Positions 51,644 to 61,210 are shown, numbered from the stretch's first letter. The stretch: 64,000 nt of DNA from Microbacterium cremeum (GCF_015277855.1 NZ_CP063812.1:2914001-2978000), one strand, 5' to 3'. The notes: generated by a model from the letters alone, not told the origin. Translations and numbers: made by a program.

Positions 51644-52405
51644 TCAGTCGCGTGCCTGCTCGGTGAACGCGGTGTAGACGCCGTACACCGCTATCCCGGC
51701 GAGGTGCCACTCGCCGGGCGGCTCCGGGCCCAGCGAGACCACGCGCGGGGCGCCTGCCATCGCAGGATTGATGCGACTGTGATCGCTCATGCCCTCGATC
51801 ACGGCCATGACCGCCACCGCCAGGTCGCGCTCGGAGAGCCCCTGGCGCATCCTCAGGCCGAACGCGTCGTTGAGGGCGCGGTAGAGCTCCGCCATGCGGT
51901 CGAGGTACCGGCCCTCGATCTCCGACAGCAGGGCGCGGATCTCGGAGCCGCCTGGCACCGCGTCACCGCTTGCGAGAGCGGCCGACATCGTCCGGTACGC
52001 CCGCCATGCGACGGTGTGCTCGACGGTGACGATGTTGTGGGCGACGGTCACGCGGAGCGCTTCGCGAAGCCCGGCACGCCGGCCCTCGAACGTGCGCATC
52101 GGGTCGGCGTTCTCGACGACGGCCCGCTGCAGCAGGTCGCGCGTCTCTTCGTCGAACCCGGTGTCGAAGCCGGGGTCCGCTTCGAACAGGGCCCTCACGA
52201 GGTCGGCGATGAAGGCGACGCGATCGGGCCAGATCCGGAACACCGTCGATCTCGGCACTCCGGAAACGCGGATCAGGTCCTCGAGCTCGATGTTGGCGTA
52301 GTCGACGAGCAGCCCCTCGGTCTGGACCTTCTCGACCGCCGCCTGCAGCATCAGTGCGCGGGTCTGCCCCGCAGGTCGCCGCGAACGGGGGACGGAAGGG
52401 GGCAT
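51644..52405 (-). CDS. TetR/AcrR-family regulator
   Basis: This 253-residue regulator has an N-terminal helix-turn-helix (LQAAVEKVQTEGLLVDYANIELEDLIRVSGVPRSTVFRIW region, residues about 20-60; recognition part GVPRSTVFRIW) and a long helical ligand domain. It is larger than the average TetR. The target is unknown: the nearest genes are the convergent phosphatase and the levanase end. The ATG lies 6 nt after a GATAAT box, so the longer in-frame extension to 52576 is untranslated. The 215-bp gap 52406-52620 shows no gene. Confidence 0.85.
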   Translation of the reverse strand: MPPSVPRSRRPAGQTRALMLQAAVEKVQTEGLLVDYANIELEDLIRVSGVPRSTVFRIWPDRVAFIADLVRALFEADPGFDTGFDEETRDLLQRAVVENADPMRTFEGRRAGLREALRVTVAHNIVTVEHTVAWRAYRTMSAALASGDAVPGGSEIRALLSEIEGRYLDRMAELYRALNDAFGLRMRQGLSERDLAVAVMAVIEGMSDHSRINPAMAGAPRVVSLGPEPPGEWHLAGIAVYGVYTAFTEQARD

Positions 52406-52411
52406 GCCCCG

Positions 52412-52417
52412 ATTATC
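52412..52417 (-). promoter_or_regulatory. -10 box for leaderless tetR-family mRNA
   Basis: GATAAT on the minus strand, 6 nt before the ATG at 52405. Confidence 0.5.
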
Positions 52418-52620
52418 CCGCCACCGCCGGTCACCCGCCTGGTCGACACCGGGAGGTCGCGGTGCCGGGGTCCCCAGCCCCGGCACCGACCAGACCGCCG
52501 TTGTCGCCACGAGGCGCGCGGATCGTCGCGCCCGACTTCCCAGCGCCGGGCACAGGGCCAACTCTAGAGACTGCAAGTCTCACATCTCAAACTGCCCGGG
52601 GGCGAGGGCCTGCGATCCCG

Positions 52621-54642
52621 TCAGTCGCTGAGCACGACGTGATCCACCATCACGTGACCCCACTCTCCCGTCGCGTCGTCCAGGATCTGGAACTGCGCGG
52701 TCCGGCCGGCGAACTCGCGCACGTCCCACTTCACGGGTCGCAGCCGCGGGGAGTCGTCCCCCGTGGCGGTGCGCACGGGCTGTCCGTCCACCAGCAGCTG
52801 CACCGAGGTGGCCGGCTCAACCCCCAGCGCGTGGTCGCCCCCGGCGAGCAGGAAGTGCAGGAAGTCGCGGTCGATCGTGAAGCCCGGCGATGTGACGGTG
52901 CCGGTGGCGGGATCGCCGCCGGCGAAGGTGTCCGCGACCTGCGCGCCCACCTGCCCGACGAGGTTCGCCGCGCTCGGGCCGGCCGCCGCGAAGGCGCCGG
53001 TGGCGGTCCAGCCCTCTCCCCACGTCGCCCCCTCGAAGTCGGCGAGAAGTCTTGCGGGGCGCTGCGCGACGCTGGCGAACTCGGTGATCGTGAGATCCCG
53101 GAAGGTCGCGTGCCCGCCCGCGGTGTAGAGAGCGATTCCGTCATCGCCCCGGGGCGCGAAGACCTGGCTGGACTGCACGTAGCGGCCGTCGTCGACGAAC
53201 ACCTCGATCGTGGTGCGATCGACGAGGATCCGCAGGTGCACGGTGTCCGCGGCCCCGTCGAACGGCGTGCGGCTCTCGGTCTTCCAGGTTCCGGCCGGGT
53301 ACCCGGTCTGGCCGCGGTTCAGGTACGCGTACGTCTCGGTCACGCCGACATCGGCGTGCCGCGAGCCGTCGGACGAACGCCGCAGCTGCAGCCCGACGTT
53401 GGTCGCGGTCTCCCACGTCACGTCGGCCTCCAGCTGGTAGGCGTCGCCGCGGTAGTCCAGCGGAAGGAAGCCGTCCACGGTGACGTCGCCGAGCTCGGTC
53501 CGCTCGGTCGCGATGTCGGCGAGCGCCGCCACCGGCTGAGACACCAGGCTGAACGACGAGCCGAATCGCTTCAGGCGGATCTCGCGCGTGATCGAGTCGG
53601 TGCCGTTGAATCCGTCGGCGGTCCAGGTGGGCGTCGAGTGCGCGTAGTCCCAGTTGTTCATCCAGGCGACGGCGTATCGGCTGTCCAGGGGCGCGTCCGG
53701 GTTCTCCCATGTCACCGCGCCGTACCAGTCGAATCCGTGGTCGAGCCACTGCGGCGCGGCGTGATCGAACGCGAAGGACGTGCCGTCGAACGAGCCCGTC
53801 CAGTAGGCGAAGGTGGCCGGCTCGTCGGTGGCGTAGCCGTTGGCGCTCACGCCGAAGACCCACTTGAGGGTGCCGTCGTCGGCGCGGATCGGGAACAGGT
53901 CCGGGCACTCGATCGTGCCGATGCCCGGGTTCACGTACTCCCAGGTGCGCGACCACGACGTGAGGTCGGGCGAGGTGTAGAAGCTCACGCGGTCGCGCTC
54001 GGCGATCAGCGCCACCCAGCGCCCGCGCTCGGCGTCCCACACCACCTTGGGGTCGCGGAAGTCCGCACGACCGCCGTTGGGGATCACCGGATCCTCGCCG
54101 TGCGGGCGGAAGTTGCGCCCGCCGTCGGTCGAGTACCAGAGGAACTGCGCCTGCGGCCCGGAGGCGTCGAGCCGCTGGGCGGGAGTGGGGTGGTCCATCT
54201 GCGTCACGAGCATCACGACGGCGCCCGCCCCGAATCCGGCGGTGTCGGCGTGGTCGACCACCGCCGACCCCGACCACAGGTCGTAGTTCGCGTTGGTCCC
54301 CTTCGGCGCGGCGACGCCCTGGTCGGCGAAGACGACCCCGTCGGAGGACGTGGCCAGCCGCCAGGCCGTCCCGAAGTTGGCGGCGGGGTCCGCGTCGTAG
54401 TCGCCGTTGTACAGGTAGTAGTAGTGGAACCGGCCGTCGATGAAGACCGGCCGCTGCGGGTCGTTCTTCCAGTGGTCCGGCACGGTGAAGTGGTATTGCG
54501 CGCGGTAGGAGTCGGCGGGCTCGGAGGCCGCGGCCGAGTCCTCTCGCGAGCCGCCGGCGAGACCACCCGCCACCGCCGCACCGGTCACCGCGAGCACTGC
54601 GGCAGCGATCCGCACCGGTCCGCGTCGTGAAGCTGACACCAT
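52621..54642 (-). CDS. Secreted GH32 levanase/fructanase
   Basis: This extracellular beta-fructan hydrolase of 673 residues has a signal peptide in the first 40 residues, then a five-bladed propeller with the GH32 residues: nucleophile Asp61 in HWKNDPQ, the RDP transition-state stabiliser in FRDPKVV, and the acid/base Glu in IECPDLFP. A beta-sandwich domain follows (YQLEADVTWETATNVGLQLR) and then a further C-terminal module (LLADFEGATWGEGWTATGAF) commonly appended to levanases. I chose ATG 54642, with AAGGA 5 nt upstream. It is the last gene of the fructan operon. Levan or inulin specificity is not resolved. Confidence 0.93.
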   Translation of the reverse strand: MVSASRRGPVRIAAAVLAVTGAAVAGGLAGGSREDSAAASEPADSYRAQYHFTVPDHWKNDPQRPVFIDGRFHYYYLYNGDYDADPAANFGTAWRLATSSDGVVFADQGVAAPKGTNANYDLWSGSAVVDHADTAGFGAGAVVMLVTQMDHPTPAQRLDASGPQAQFLWYSTDGGRNFRPHGEDPVIPNGGRADFRDPKVVWDAERGRWVALIAERDRVSFYTSPDLTSWSRTWEYVNPGIGTIECPDLFPIRADDGTLKWVFGVSANGYATDEPATFAYWTGSFDGTSFAFDHAAPQWLDHGFDWYGAVTWENPDAPLDSRYAVAWMNNWDYAHSTPTWTADGFNGTDSITREIRLKRFGSSFSLVSQPVAALADIATERTELGDVTVDGFLPLDYRGDAYQLEADVTWETATNVGLQLRRSSDGSRHADVGVTETYAYLNRGQTGYPAGTWKTESRTPFDGAADTVHLRILVDRTTIEVFVDDGRYVQSSQVFAPRGDDGIALYTAGGHATFRDLTITEFASVAQRPARLLADFEGATWGEGWTATGAFAAAGPSAANLVGQVGAQVADTFAGGDPATGTVTSPGFTIDRDFLHFLLAGGDHALGVEPATSVQLLVDGQPVRTATGDDSPRLRPVKWDVREFAGRTAQFQILDDATGEWGHVMVDHVVLSD

Positions 54643-54722
54643 CGTCATCCTTTCTCGGGCGGACACGTGGATCCCGTGGGGACCGAAGCCGGGGCCGTCC
54701 GCTGAGCCCCGGCTCCGGCGGG

Positions 54723-55691
54723 TCAGGCAGCCGGCACGCGGGTGGAGTCCTGGCGGACGAGCCGATCCCCCTCCCACACCACCGGCATCGGGTCGGTGAC
54801 GCCGCCGGCGAAGGCGCCGTCGTCACCGACGTTGCGGAAGGCGAACAGCAGCCACTGACCGTCGGAGCGGCGGCGCAGCAGCCGCCCCACGTAGAGGCTC
54901 TCGTCGGTCAGCGGGTACGCCGCCTCGATGTCGAACGGCCCGAGCAGGCCGTCCGCGGGCACGGCCCAGGTCCCCGCGCCGGCCTCGCGCCGAGCTGCGG
55001 TCGCATGTTCGCCGAGACACGAGAAGATGAGCACGGGCCGCCCGTCCACGACCTCGGCCTGCAGCACCTCGAGCTGGCCGAACCCCGCCGGGCTGGGCGC
55101 CGTCAGCGGCTCGCGCAGCGTCCACGTGCGCAGGTCGGGCGACCAGGCGTGCCCCACGACGCCGCGGCCCTCGACCGGGCCCTGCGGCGCGCGGGCGGTG
55201 ATCAGCATGTGCCAGCCGTCGCCGGCGGGATCGGGGAAGACCCACGGATCGCGGAACGCCTCATCGTGCCAGGCGCCGCTCGAGAGCTGTTCGTACCACG
55301 GACCCCGGGCCTCCAGCACCGGGCCTCCGGCCTTCGTCCACACGTGCAGATCGGACGACGTCGCGTAGCCGATGCGCTGGACGTTCTTGCCCGACGGTGC
55401 GAGCGACGCGCCCGTGTAGAACATGAACCAGGTGCCGTCCGGATGCCGCACCACCGACCCGGTCCAGGTGGCGAGGTCATCGAAGGCAGGGGCGTCGCTG
55501 CGCACCAGCGCGTCCTCGACCTGTGTCCAGTGGACGAGGTCGGTCGACACGGCGTGGCCGATGGATGCGCGATGGTGGCGGGCGTCGGGATCGCGCAGCG
55601 CGCGCGAGGCGTAGAGGAAGAACAGGTGGTAGCGGTCGCCGTCGTCGGCGAACCAGAAGTCCCATACCCATGAGCCGGGAAGATCGAACAC
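54723..55691 (-). CDS. GH32/GH43/68-like five-bladed propeller glycosidase, cytoplasmic
   Basis: This 322-residue protein has no signal peptide and forms a single beta-propeller. Catalytic-type residues fit the clan: Asp11 in WVWDFWFADDGDRY, the RDP in EAFRDPWVF, and a Glu in GQLEVLQAEV. Wording such as STDLVHW and YATSSDLHVW marks repeated blades. It lacks the C-terminal sandwich of classical GH32. It lies between fructokinase and secreted levanase, so intracellular hydrolysis of imported fructo-oligosaccharides or sucrose is the likely role (inference from context). Confidence 0.85.
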   Translation of the reverse strand: MFDLPGSWVWDFWFADDGDRYHLFFLYASRALRDPDARHHRASIGHAVSTDLVHWTQVEDALVRSDAPAFDDLATWTGSVVRHPDGTWFMFYTGASLAPSGKNVQRIGYATSSDLHVWTKAGGPVLEARGPWYEQLSSGAWHDEAFRDPWVFPDPAGDGWHMLITARAPQGPVEGRGVVGHAWSPDLRTWTLREPLTAPSPAGFGQLEVLQAEVVDGRPVLIFSCLGEHATAARREAGAGTWAVPADGLLGPFDIEAAYPLTDESLYVGRLLRRRSDGQWLLFAFRNVGDDGAFAGGVTDPMPVVWEGDRLVRQDSTRVPAA

Positions 55692-55813
55692 AGCATTCCT
55701 TCGAGGTCGTGCGCGCGGATCGCTGGATCGCGCGACGTGCAGATGGTGCGGCCAGGGGCCGCGAGGTCGGTGCGGGCAGACGGTGTGGTCGGACGTGCGG
55801 TCAGTCGGTGCCG

Positions 55814-56821
55814 TCAGGCGGCGCCCAGGGCGAGGAGCTCATCGCGACGGGGCGGATCGGCGCCCGGCCGCGACACGGTGACGGCCGCGGCGAGGGCACC
55901 CCGGCCGAGCAGCGCCTCGACGTCGGCGAGGGGGATGCCGCTCCCCCGCGCCCGTACCGGGGCGCCGGGTGTATTCCGTTCGAGGAATCCGTCGATGAGG
56001 GCGCCCATGAACGTGTCGCCGGCGCCCACGGTGTCGGCGACGTCGGTCGCGACGGCCGGGACGAAGACCTCGCCGCCGGCGGTCACACCGAGGGCCCCGC
56101 CGGAGCCGAAGGTGACGACGACGAGCAGCGGGCCGTGCGTCAGCCACTGCCGGGCGGAGTCGGCGACCTCGCGCCCGGGGTACAGCCAGCGGAGGTCGTC
56201 GTCGCTCGCCTTCACGATGTCGGCGAGGCCCACGAGGGTCTCGACCTGCGCGCGTACCCGCGACTCGTCGGCGGAGAGCGACGGCCGGATGTTCGGGTCG
56301 TACGTGATGACGGCGTTCGCGCGCGCGGCCCGGACGAGCGCCGCCACCTGCGCCGCACCGGGCGCGAGCACGCCCGCCACCGAGCCGACGTGGACGAGGT
56401 CCGCGGTCCGCGCGACGCGGTCCGTGAGCGAGGATGCCTCGGGCCCGAGGTCCCAGTCGAGGTCGAACTCGTACGAAGCCGCCCCCGTCGCGTCCAGGTG
56501 CGCGGTCGCGGTCGCGGTGCGCGCCGCACCGGCGGCGACGACCTCGACGTCCGACGCCTGCAGCCACTGCCGTACTCTGCGGCCCCTGTCGTCGTCGGCG
56601 AGCCGGGTGATCAGCGTCGGCCGGCGGCCGAGACGCCCGAGCGCGAGTGCCGTGTTCGCCGGGCTGCCGCCGGGGGTCTCGTCGACAGCCCCGGTCGCGC
56701 GGTGCACGATGTCGACGAGCGCCTCGCCGACCACGACGACGCGGGGCCCGGCCGGCGCCGCACGCTCGAGGGCTCCGCGCGGCGCATGCGCATCGCCGGG
56801 AGCCGGAACCGGGGCCGTCAT
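55814..56821 (-). CDS. PfkB-family fructokinase
   Basis: This 335-residue sugar kinase is predicted to phosphorylate fructose taken up or released by the neighbouring enzymes. PfkB motifs: GGSPANTALALGRLGRRPTL (sugar-binding N-terminal signature) and the C-terminal DTVGAGDTFMGAL with the catalytic Asp. The ATG overlaps the stop of the upstream permease gene as ATGA. The first 25 residues are Ala/Pro-rich and outside the family core. The fructose assignment comes from context; PfkB members also use ribose or tagatose-phosphate. Confidence 0.9.
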   Translation of the reverse strand: MTAPVPAPGDAHAPRGALERAAPAGPRVVVVGEALVDIVHRATGAVDETPGGSPANTALALGRLGRRPTLITRLADDDRGRRVRQWLQASDVEVVAAGAARTATATAHLDATGAASYEFDLDWDLGPEASSLTDRVARTADLVHVGSVAGVLAPGAAQVAALVRAARANAVITYDPNIRPSLSADESRVRAQVETLVGLADIVKASDDDLRWLYPGREVADSARQWLTHGPLLVVVTFGSGGALGVTAGGEVFVPAVATDVADTVGAGDTFMGALIDGFLERNTPGAPVRARGSGIPLADVEALLGRGALAAAVTVSRPGADPPRRDELLALGAA

Positions 56822-57774
56822 CCCTTCACCCCGCTCGCCGCGATGCTGCTCACGAACGCCCGCTGGAAGACCAGGAAGACGATGAGCACCGGGATCGTGA
56901 TGAGCGACGTGTACGCCATCACCTCGCCCCACGCGGTGTTGAGCTGGAAGAAGTACTGCATCCCGACCATGACCGGTCGCAGCTCCTCCTTCTGCACCAC
57001 CATCAGCGGCCACAGATACTGGTTCCACGCCGGCAGGAAGGTCAGGATCGCGACCGTCGCGAACGCCGGACCCGACAGCGGGACCAGGATGCGGCGATAG
57101 ATCGTGAACCAGCTCGCGCCGTCGATGCGGGCGGCCTCGTCGAGCGACTTCGGGATCGTCGAGAAGTACTGCGTGAACAGGAAGATCGAGAAGGCGTTCG
57201 CGATGAACGGCACGATCTGGACCTCGTACGTGTTCAGCCACCCGAAGTCGTACTTGAGGACACCTCCCTCGATCACGAGGGTGGGCAGCTGCGCGACCCA
57301 GTAGACCATCGGCACGGCGATCGTCTCGAAGGGCACGATCAGGGTCGCGATCACGACGGCGAGCACCACGATCCGGCCCTTCCATTCCAGCCGTGACAGG
57401 GCGAACCCGGCCATCGAATTCACGATCAGTCCGAGACCGACCGTGAGGACCGTGACGAGCACCGAGTTGAACAGGAACTGCGCCACCGGCACGCGGTCGA
57501 AGACGCCGAAGTAGTTGTCGAGGCTGATGTCGCCGACCGGCAGGAAGGCCATCGGCGAGTCCATGTCCTGGAGGATCTGCGCGTCGGGCTTGAGGCTCGA
57601 GACGAACATGAACACCAGCGGGAACAGGAAGACGATCCCGAACAGTGACAGCGCGAGGACGAGGAACACCCGCCCCCGACGGCGCTGAGCCTTCTCGCTG
57701 CGGACCGGCTGCGGCGCGCGTGGGATGCGCCGCGACGGGCTCGCCGGTGTGGTGAGGGTGCGCGTGGCGGACAT
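56818..57774 (-). CDS. Carbohydrate ABC transporter permease (MalG-like)
   Basis: This 318-residue inner-membrane subunit has six helices and the EAA loop (EAARIDGASWFTIYRRILVPLSGPAFATVAI core EAARIDGAS) that binds the shared ATPase. CUT1 family. It overlaps the kinase gene downstream and is two bases from the MalF-like gene upstream. No ATPase gene is present in the island; an MsmK/UgpC-type multitask ATPase elsewhere is expected. Confidence 0.94.
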   Translation of the reverse strand: MSATRTLTTPASPSRRIPRAPQPVRSEKAQRRRGRVFLVLALSLFGIVFLFPLVFMFVSSLKPDAQILQDMDSPMAFLPVGDISLDNYFGVFDRVPVAQFLFNSVLVTVLTVGLGLIVNSMAGFALSRLEWKGRIVVLAVVIATLIVPFETIAVPMVYWVAQLPTLVIEGGVLKYDFGWLNTYEVQIVPFIANAFSIFLFTQYFSTIPKSLDEAARIDGASWFTIYRRILVPLSGPAFATVAILTFLPAWNQYLWPLMVVQKEELRPVMVGMQYFFQLNTAWGEVMAYTSLITIPVLIVFLVFQRAFVSSIAASGVKG

Positions 57775-57775
57775 A

Positions 57776-58717
57776 TCAGCTCTTCTCTCGCGTGACGCGG
57801 CGCTGGATGAGCGCGATGATGAGGACCGCGACGAAGAAGATCAGCGAGATCGCGGCGGCGTAGCCGATCTCCTGCTGCTCGTACCCCTTGCGCACCGCGT
57901 GGAAGACGATCGTGGATGTCGAGCCCGTCGGCCCGCCCTGCGTCATGACGTCGATCTGGACGAACAGGCCCAGCGCGGCGATCGTGATGGTCACGAGGAC
58001 GAACACCATGGTGGGACGCAGCCCCGGCCACGTGACGTTGGTGAACTGGCGCCACGGGCTCGCGCCGTCCATCTTGGCCGCCTCGTAGAGCTCCTCGGGG
58101 ATCGTCTGGAGTCCCGCCAGCCAGATGATCATGTGGAAGCCGACGGCCTGCCAGATCGACAGCACGATGATGGCGCCGAGCGCGGTGTCAGGATTGTTCA
58201 GCCAATCCACGCCCGACCACGCGCCGAACGTCAGCGTGTCGATCATCGAGTTGATGAGGCCGTCCTTCTGGTACATGAACTTCCACAGGATCGACACCAC
58301 GACGATCGAGGTCACGACCGGGATGAAGAAGATCACGCGGAACGCGGTCACACCGCGCATGCGCCGATTGACCAGGACGGCCAGGAGCAGCCCCAGCCCG
58401 GCCTGAACCGGCACGACCACGAGCGCGAAGACCGCGGTGTTCCACGCCGACTGGAGGAAGACCGGGTCGGCGGTGAACGCACGGATGAAGTTGTCCATGC
58501 CCACGAACCGCGGCGGATTCGGCGAGATGAGCCGTGCGTTGGTGAACGACAGCGCGAAGGCGAGGATCACCGGAATGATGAGGAAGAGGACGAGGAGGAT
58601 GCCGGCGGGGGCGATCATCCCGAGCCCCGCCCACGTCTCACGACCCTTGATGGAGCGGAAGCGACGGTAGGCGCGCCGAGGCTGCTCGGCGGCGACCGTC
58701 GGAGGAGTGACAGTCAT
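57776..58717 (-). CDS. Carbohydrate ABC transporter permease (MalF-like)
   Basis: This 313-residue CUT1 permease partner has six helices, PAGILLVLFLIIPVILAFALSFTN in the first, and the EAA loop EEAAKMDGASPWRQFTNVTWP-like (core YEAAKMDGAS). It lies between the hairpin after the binding-protein gene and the second permease gene. Probable substrates are fructo-oligosaccharides, from context. Confidence 0.94.
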   Translation of the reverse strand: MTVTPPTVAAEQPRRAYRRFRSIKGRETWAGLGMIAPAGILLVLFLIIPVILAFALSFTNARLISPNPPRFVGMDNFIRAFTADPVFLQSAWNTAVFALVVVPVQAGLGLLLAVLVNRRMRGVTAFRVIFFIPVVTSIVVVSILWKFMYQKDGLINSMIDTLTFGAWSGVDWLNNPDTALGAIIVLSIWQAVGFHMIIWLAGLQTIPEELYEAAKMDGASPWRQFTNVTWPGLRPTMVFVLVTITIAALGLFVQIDVMTQGGPTGSTSTIVFHAVRKGYEQQEIGYAAAISLIFFVAVLIIALIQRRVTREKS

Positions 58718-58737
58718 GGCAGATCTCTCTGAAGAGT

Positions 58738-58768
58738 GCCCCGGCGAGGGCGCCGCCCTCGCCGGGGC
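58738..58768 (-). terminator. Intra-operon hairpin (attenuator or mRNA stabiliser)
   Basis: GCCCCGGCGAGGGCG faces CGCCCTCGCCGGGGC between the binding-protein stop and the permease start. It has no T-run, so partial termination or protection of the upstream mRNA end is likely. Confidence 0.7.
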
Positions 58769-58774
58769 GGTCGA

Positions 58775-60064
58775 TCACTGGAAGCCGTAGCCGTCGTTCG
58801 ACTGGATGTTCGCGTCGATCTCGGCGACCGCGCGATCGAGCGTCTGCTGCACGTCGGCGCCGCTCATGATGTCTTTCGCGGCGGACTCGAAGGTGCTGGA
58901 GATGACCGCGTAGGCGGGTGTCTCGGGACGCAGCACCGCGTACTCCTGCGAGAACTCGACGAAGGGGCGCAGGGCACCGTCGTCGCCGAAGTACTCGGAT
59001 GCCTGGGCCGCGGCATCCGTCGCCGGAATCACGACCTGCTTGTCGGCGAACTCGGTGATGTACTCGTCCTGGAAGCTGAACTCGAGGTATTCGCGCGCGC
59101 CGTCGGCGTCGTTGCACTCGGACGAGATCGCCCACTGCCACGACCCGCCGCCGATCTTGGGGCCGTTGCCGAGGTCCGGCGGGGGCAGGATCAGAAGGTC
59201 GTCTCCGACGGCTTCGAGAGCGGCGACGGCGTTCCAGACACCCGTGTAGCTGAGCGCCACCTCGTCGTCCACGAACTCCTGGTTGCCGATCGTGCCGCTG
59301 TTGCTCGCGTAGCCGTCGGCGAAGAGCCCGGCGAACCACTCCCCCCAGGCGACGGCGTCCGGTCCGTTCAGCGCGCCGTCGGCGGAGAGCATCGAGGACC
59401 GGTCGATGAGGTCGCCGCCGAAGCTCTGCAGGAAGGGCGAGTACGCGTACGGCCACCACTCGCCGGTGTCCTCGGCGCCGATGTCGATGGGCGTGTCGTA
59501 GCCGGCGTCCTTGAGGGTCGCCAGCAGCTCGCCGAACTCGTCGGCCGTCCACGGCTCGTCGACGGTGGGGATGCGGATCCCGTTCGCCTCGAGGACGGAC
59601 TCGCGGGCGAAGATGCCGAGCGCGGCATCCCAGTATCCGGCCGAGTAGATCTCGCCGTCCCACGATCCGACCGCGGTGGGCAGGAGCGCGTCGGTGATCG
59701 CGGTCGGAAGCTCGAGCGGCTGCAGATACCCGGCCCAGGCCCAGTTGGGCATGATCGGTCCGTCGAGATCGAGGAGGCAGGGCAGGTCGCCGGAGGCTGC
59801 GGCGGCGACGATCGCGTCGTTGTAGGCGCCCTGCGGGAAGGACTCGTGGACGACCTCGTAGTCGTCCTGCGAGTCGTTGAAGTCCGAGATGATCCGCTCG
59901 TAGACCTCGAGCTCGGCCGGATTGCCGGCCGAATGGGTCCACATGGTGAGCTGGGTGCGACCGTCCGAGGTCGTCGAGTCGCCTTGCCCTGCCTGGCCGC
60001 AGCCGGTGAGGGCGACGGCCGCGACAAGGCCGGCCGATGCGAGGATCGGGTTCCTTCTGCGCAT
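58775..60064 (-). CDS. Sugar-binding lipoprotein (ABC transporter receptor)
   Basis: This 429-residue extracellular solute-binding protein of family 1 has the lipobox VALTGC in the first 25 residues, then LTMWTHSAGNPAELEVYERIISDFNDSQ and later blades typical of CUT1 receptors (GEIYSAGYWDAALGIFAR, GGSWQWAISSECNDADGAREYLEF). It captures oligosaccharides for the permease genes downstream. An AAGGA box lies 10 nt before ATG 60064. It follows the LacI gene by 41 bp in the same direction. Confidence 0.95.
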   Translation of the reverse strand: MRRRNPILASAGLVAAVALTGCGQAGQGDSTTSDGRTQLTMWTHSAGNPAELEVYERIISDFNDSQDDYEVVHESFPQGAYNDAIVAAAASGDLPCLLDLDGPIMPNWAWAGYLQPLELPTAITDALLPTAVGSWDGEIYSAGYWDAALGIFARESVLEANGIRIPTVDEPWTADEFGELLATLKDAGYDTPIDIGAEDTGEWWPYAYSPFLQSFGGDLIDRSSMLSADGALNGPDAVAWGEWFAGLFADGYASNSGTIGNQEFVDDEVALSYTGVWNAVAALEAVGDDLLILPPPDLGNGPKIGGGSWQWAISSECNDADGAREYLEFSFQDEYITEFADKQVVIPATDAAAQASEYFGDDGALRPFVEFSQEYAVLRPETPAYAVISSTFESAAKDIMSGADVQQTLDRAVAEIDANIQSNDGYGFQ

Positions 60065-60105
60065 TGTTGTGGTTTCCTTTTCTTGGTGACCCACGCCCGC
60101 GTGGG

Positions 60106-61194
60106 TCATCGATCGGGGGCCGCCTGTGGCGGCCGCTCGGTGTGTGAAGCCCGTCGCCGGTTCGGTTTGGCGACTTGCGCCGGCGGCGGGCCCACGGAGT
60201 CACGTCGGATGACGGGACACTCCATCAGATGCGTGGCGTCCTCATCCCCTTCCGCGCGGACGCCGAGCGCGACCTCCATCGCCCAGCGGCCCATGTCGTA
60301 GTGGGGCAGCGCGATGGTGGTCAAGGGGGGATCCTGTTCCGCGGCGATGAGCTGCTGGTCGTCGTAGCCGACGACGGACAGATCGCGCGGGATGTCGAGG
60401 CCGCGGCGATGCGCGGCGATGTAGACGCCGGCCGCCATGCGGTCGTTGAAGCAGAAGATCGCGGTCGGCCGGCGATCCTCGGGGAGCTGAAGGAGCGCAT
60501 CGGCACCGGCGCGACCGCCTCGTGCCGAGGTCTCGCCGGTCACGTGCAGCGCCGGGTCGACGGGGATGCCGGCCTCGGCGAGCGCTTCGCGGTAGCCCGC
60601 GTGGCGGAGGCCCGACGCGATGGGGCCGTCTTCGTCGGTGTCGATGTACGCGATACGACGGTGACCCGCGGCGACGAGTTCGCGGACCGCCGCCACGCCT
60701 CCGGCGCGATCGTCGGGGACGACGCTGCGGAAGCCGCCGCCGGCGGGGCGGCAGTCGAGGAAGACCGTCTTGGCGGGCAGGCCGGCCGGGGCGTCCACGA
60801 CGCGGTGCCACATGCACGCGTAGATCATCGCGTCGACCTGCTGCGCGGTGAGGGCGCTGATGGCCTCGCTCTCGATGGCCGCGTCGCCGCCGGTGTCGAC
60901 GAGGTAGACGAGATGGCCCTGCTCCCGAGCCGCGTCCTGCGCGCCCGCCAGCATCCGCCCGGCGAACGGCGTGGTGGCGATCTGATCGGAGATGAGTCCC
61001 ACCGTGCGCGTCTGCTGCGTGCGCAGCCCGCGGGCCACCGAGCTCGGCGCGTAGCCGACGGCGCGCGCCGCCTCGCGGACGCGGCTGCGGGTCTGCTCCG
61101 AGATCCGCGCCTCGACGCCGTTCATGACGAGGGAGACAGTCGTCACCGAGACGCCGGCGGCCGCCGCCACGTCAGAGATGCGCGCCCTCGCCAT
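60106..61194 (-). CDS. LacI-family regulator of the fructan operon
   Basis: This 362-residue repressor has an N-terminal LacI helix-turn-helix (ISDVAAAAGVSVTTVSLVMNG, residues 6-26) and hinge helix, followed by a type I periplasmic-binding-like sugar domain. The last 25 residues (PPAQVAKPNRRRASHTERPPQ part) are an extra basic tail. It is the first gene of the minus-strand operon. A palindrome 16 nt upstream of its start and a longer one before the divergent levansucrase share the core AAATCGATTT, so it should repress both transcripts. The effector is probably fructose, sucrose or a derivative. Confidence 0.93.
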   Translation of the reverse strand: MARARISDVAAAAGVSVTTVSLVMNGVEARISEQTRSRVREAARAVGYAPSSVARGLRTQQTRTVGLISDQIATTPFAGRMLAGAQDAAREQGHLVYLVDTGGDAAIESEAISALTAQQVDAMIYACMWHRVVDAPAGLPAKTVFLDCRPAGGGFRSVVPDDRAGGVAAVRELVAAGHRRIAYIDTDEDGPIASGLRHAGYREALAEAGIPVDPALHVTGETSARGGRAGADALLQLPEDRRPTAIFCFNDRMAAGVYIAAHRRGLDIPRDLSVVGYDDQQLIAAEQDPPLTTIALPHYDMGRWAMEVALGVRAEGDEDATHLMECPVIRRDSVGPPPAQVAKPNRRRASHTERPPQAAPDR

Positions 61195-61210
61195 GTCGAC
61201 ACTTCCTTGT

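Noticed and set aside
52406..52620. N-terminal extension of the TetR-type gene to 52576
   Set aside because: The extension is Arg/Pro-rich, begins without a ribosome site, and a GATAAT box 6 nt before the inner ATG indicates transcription starts there.
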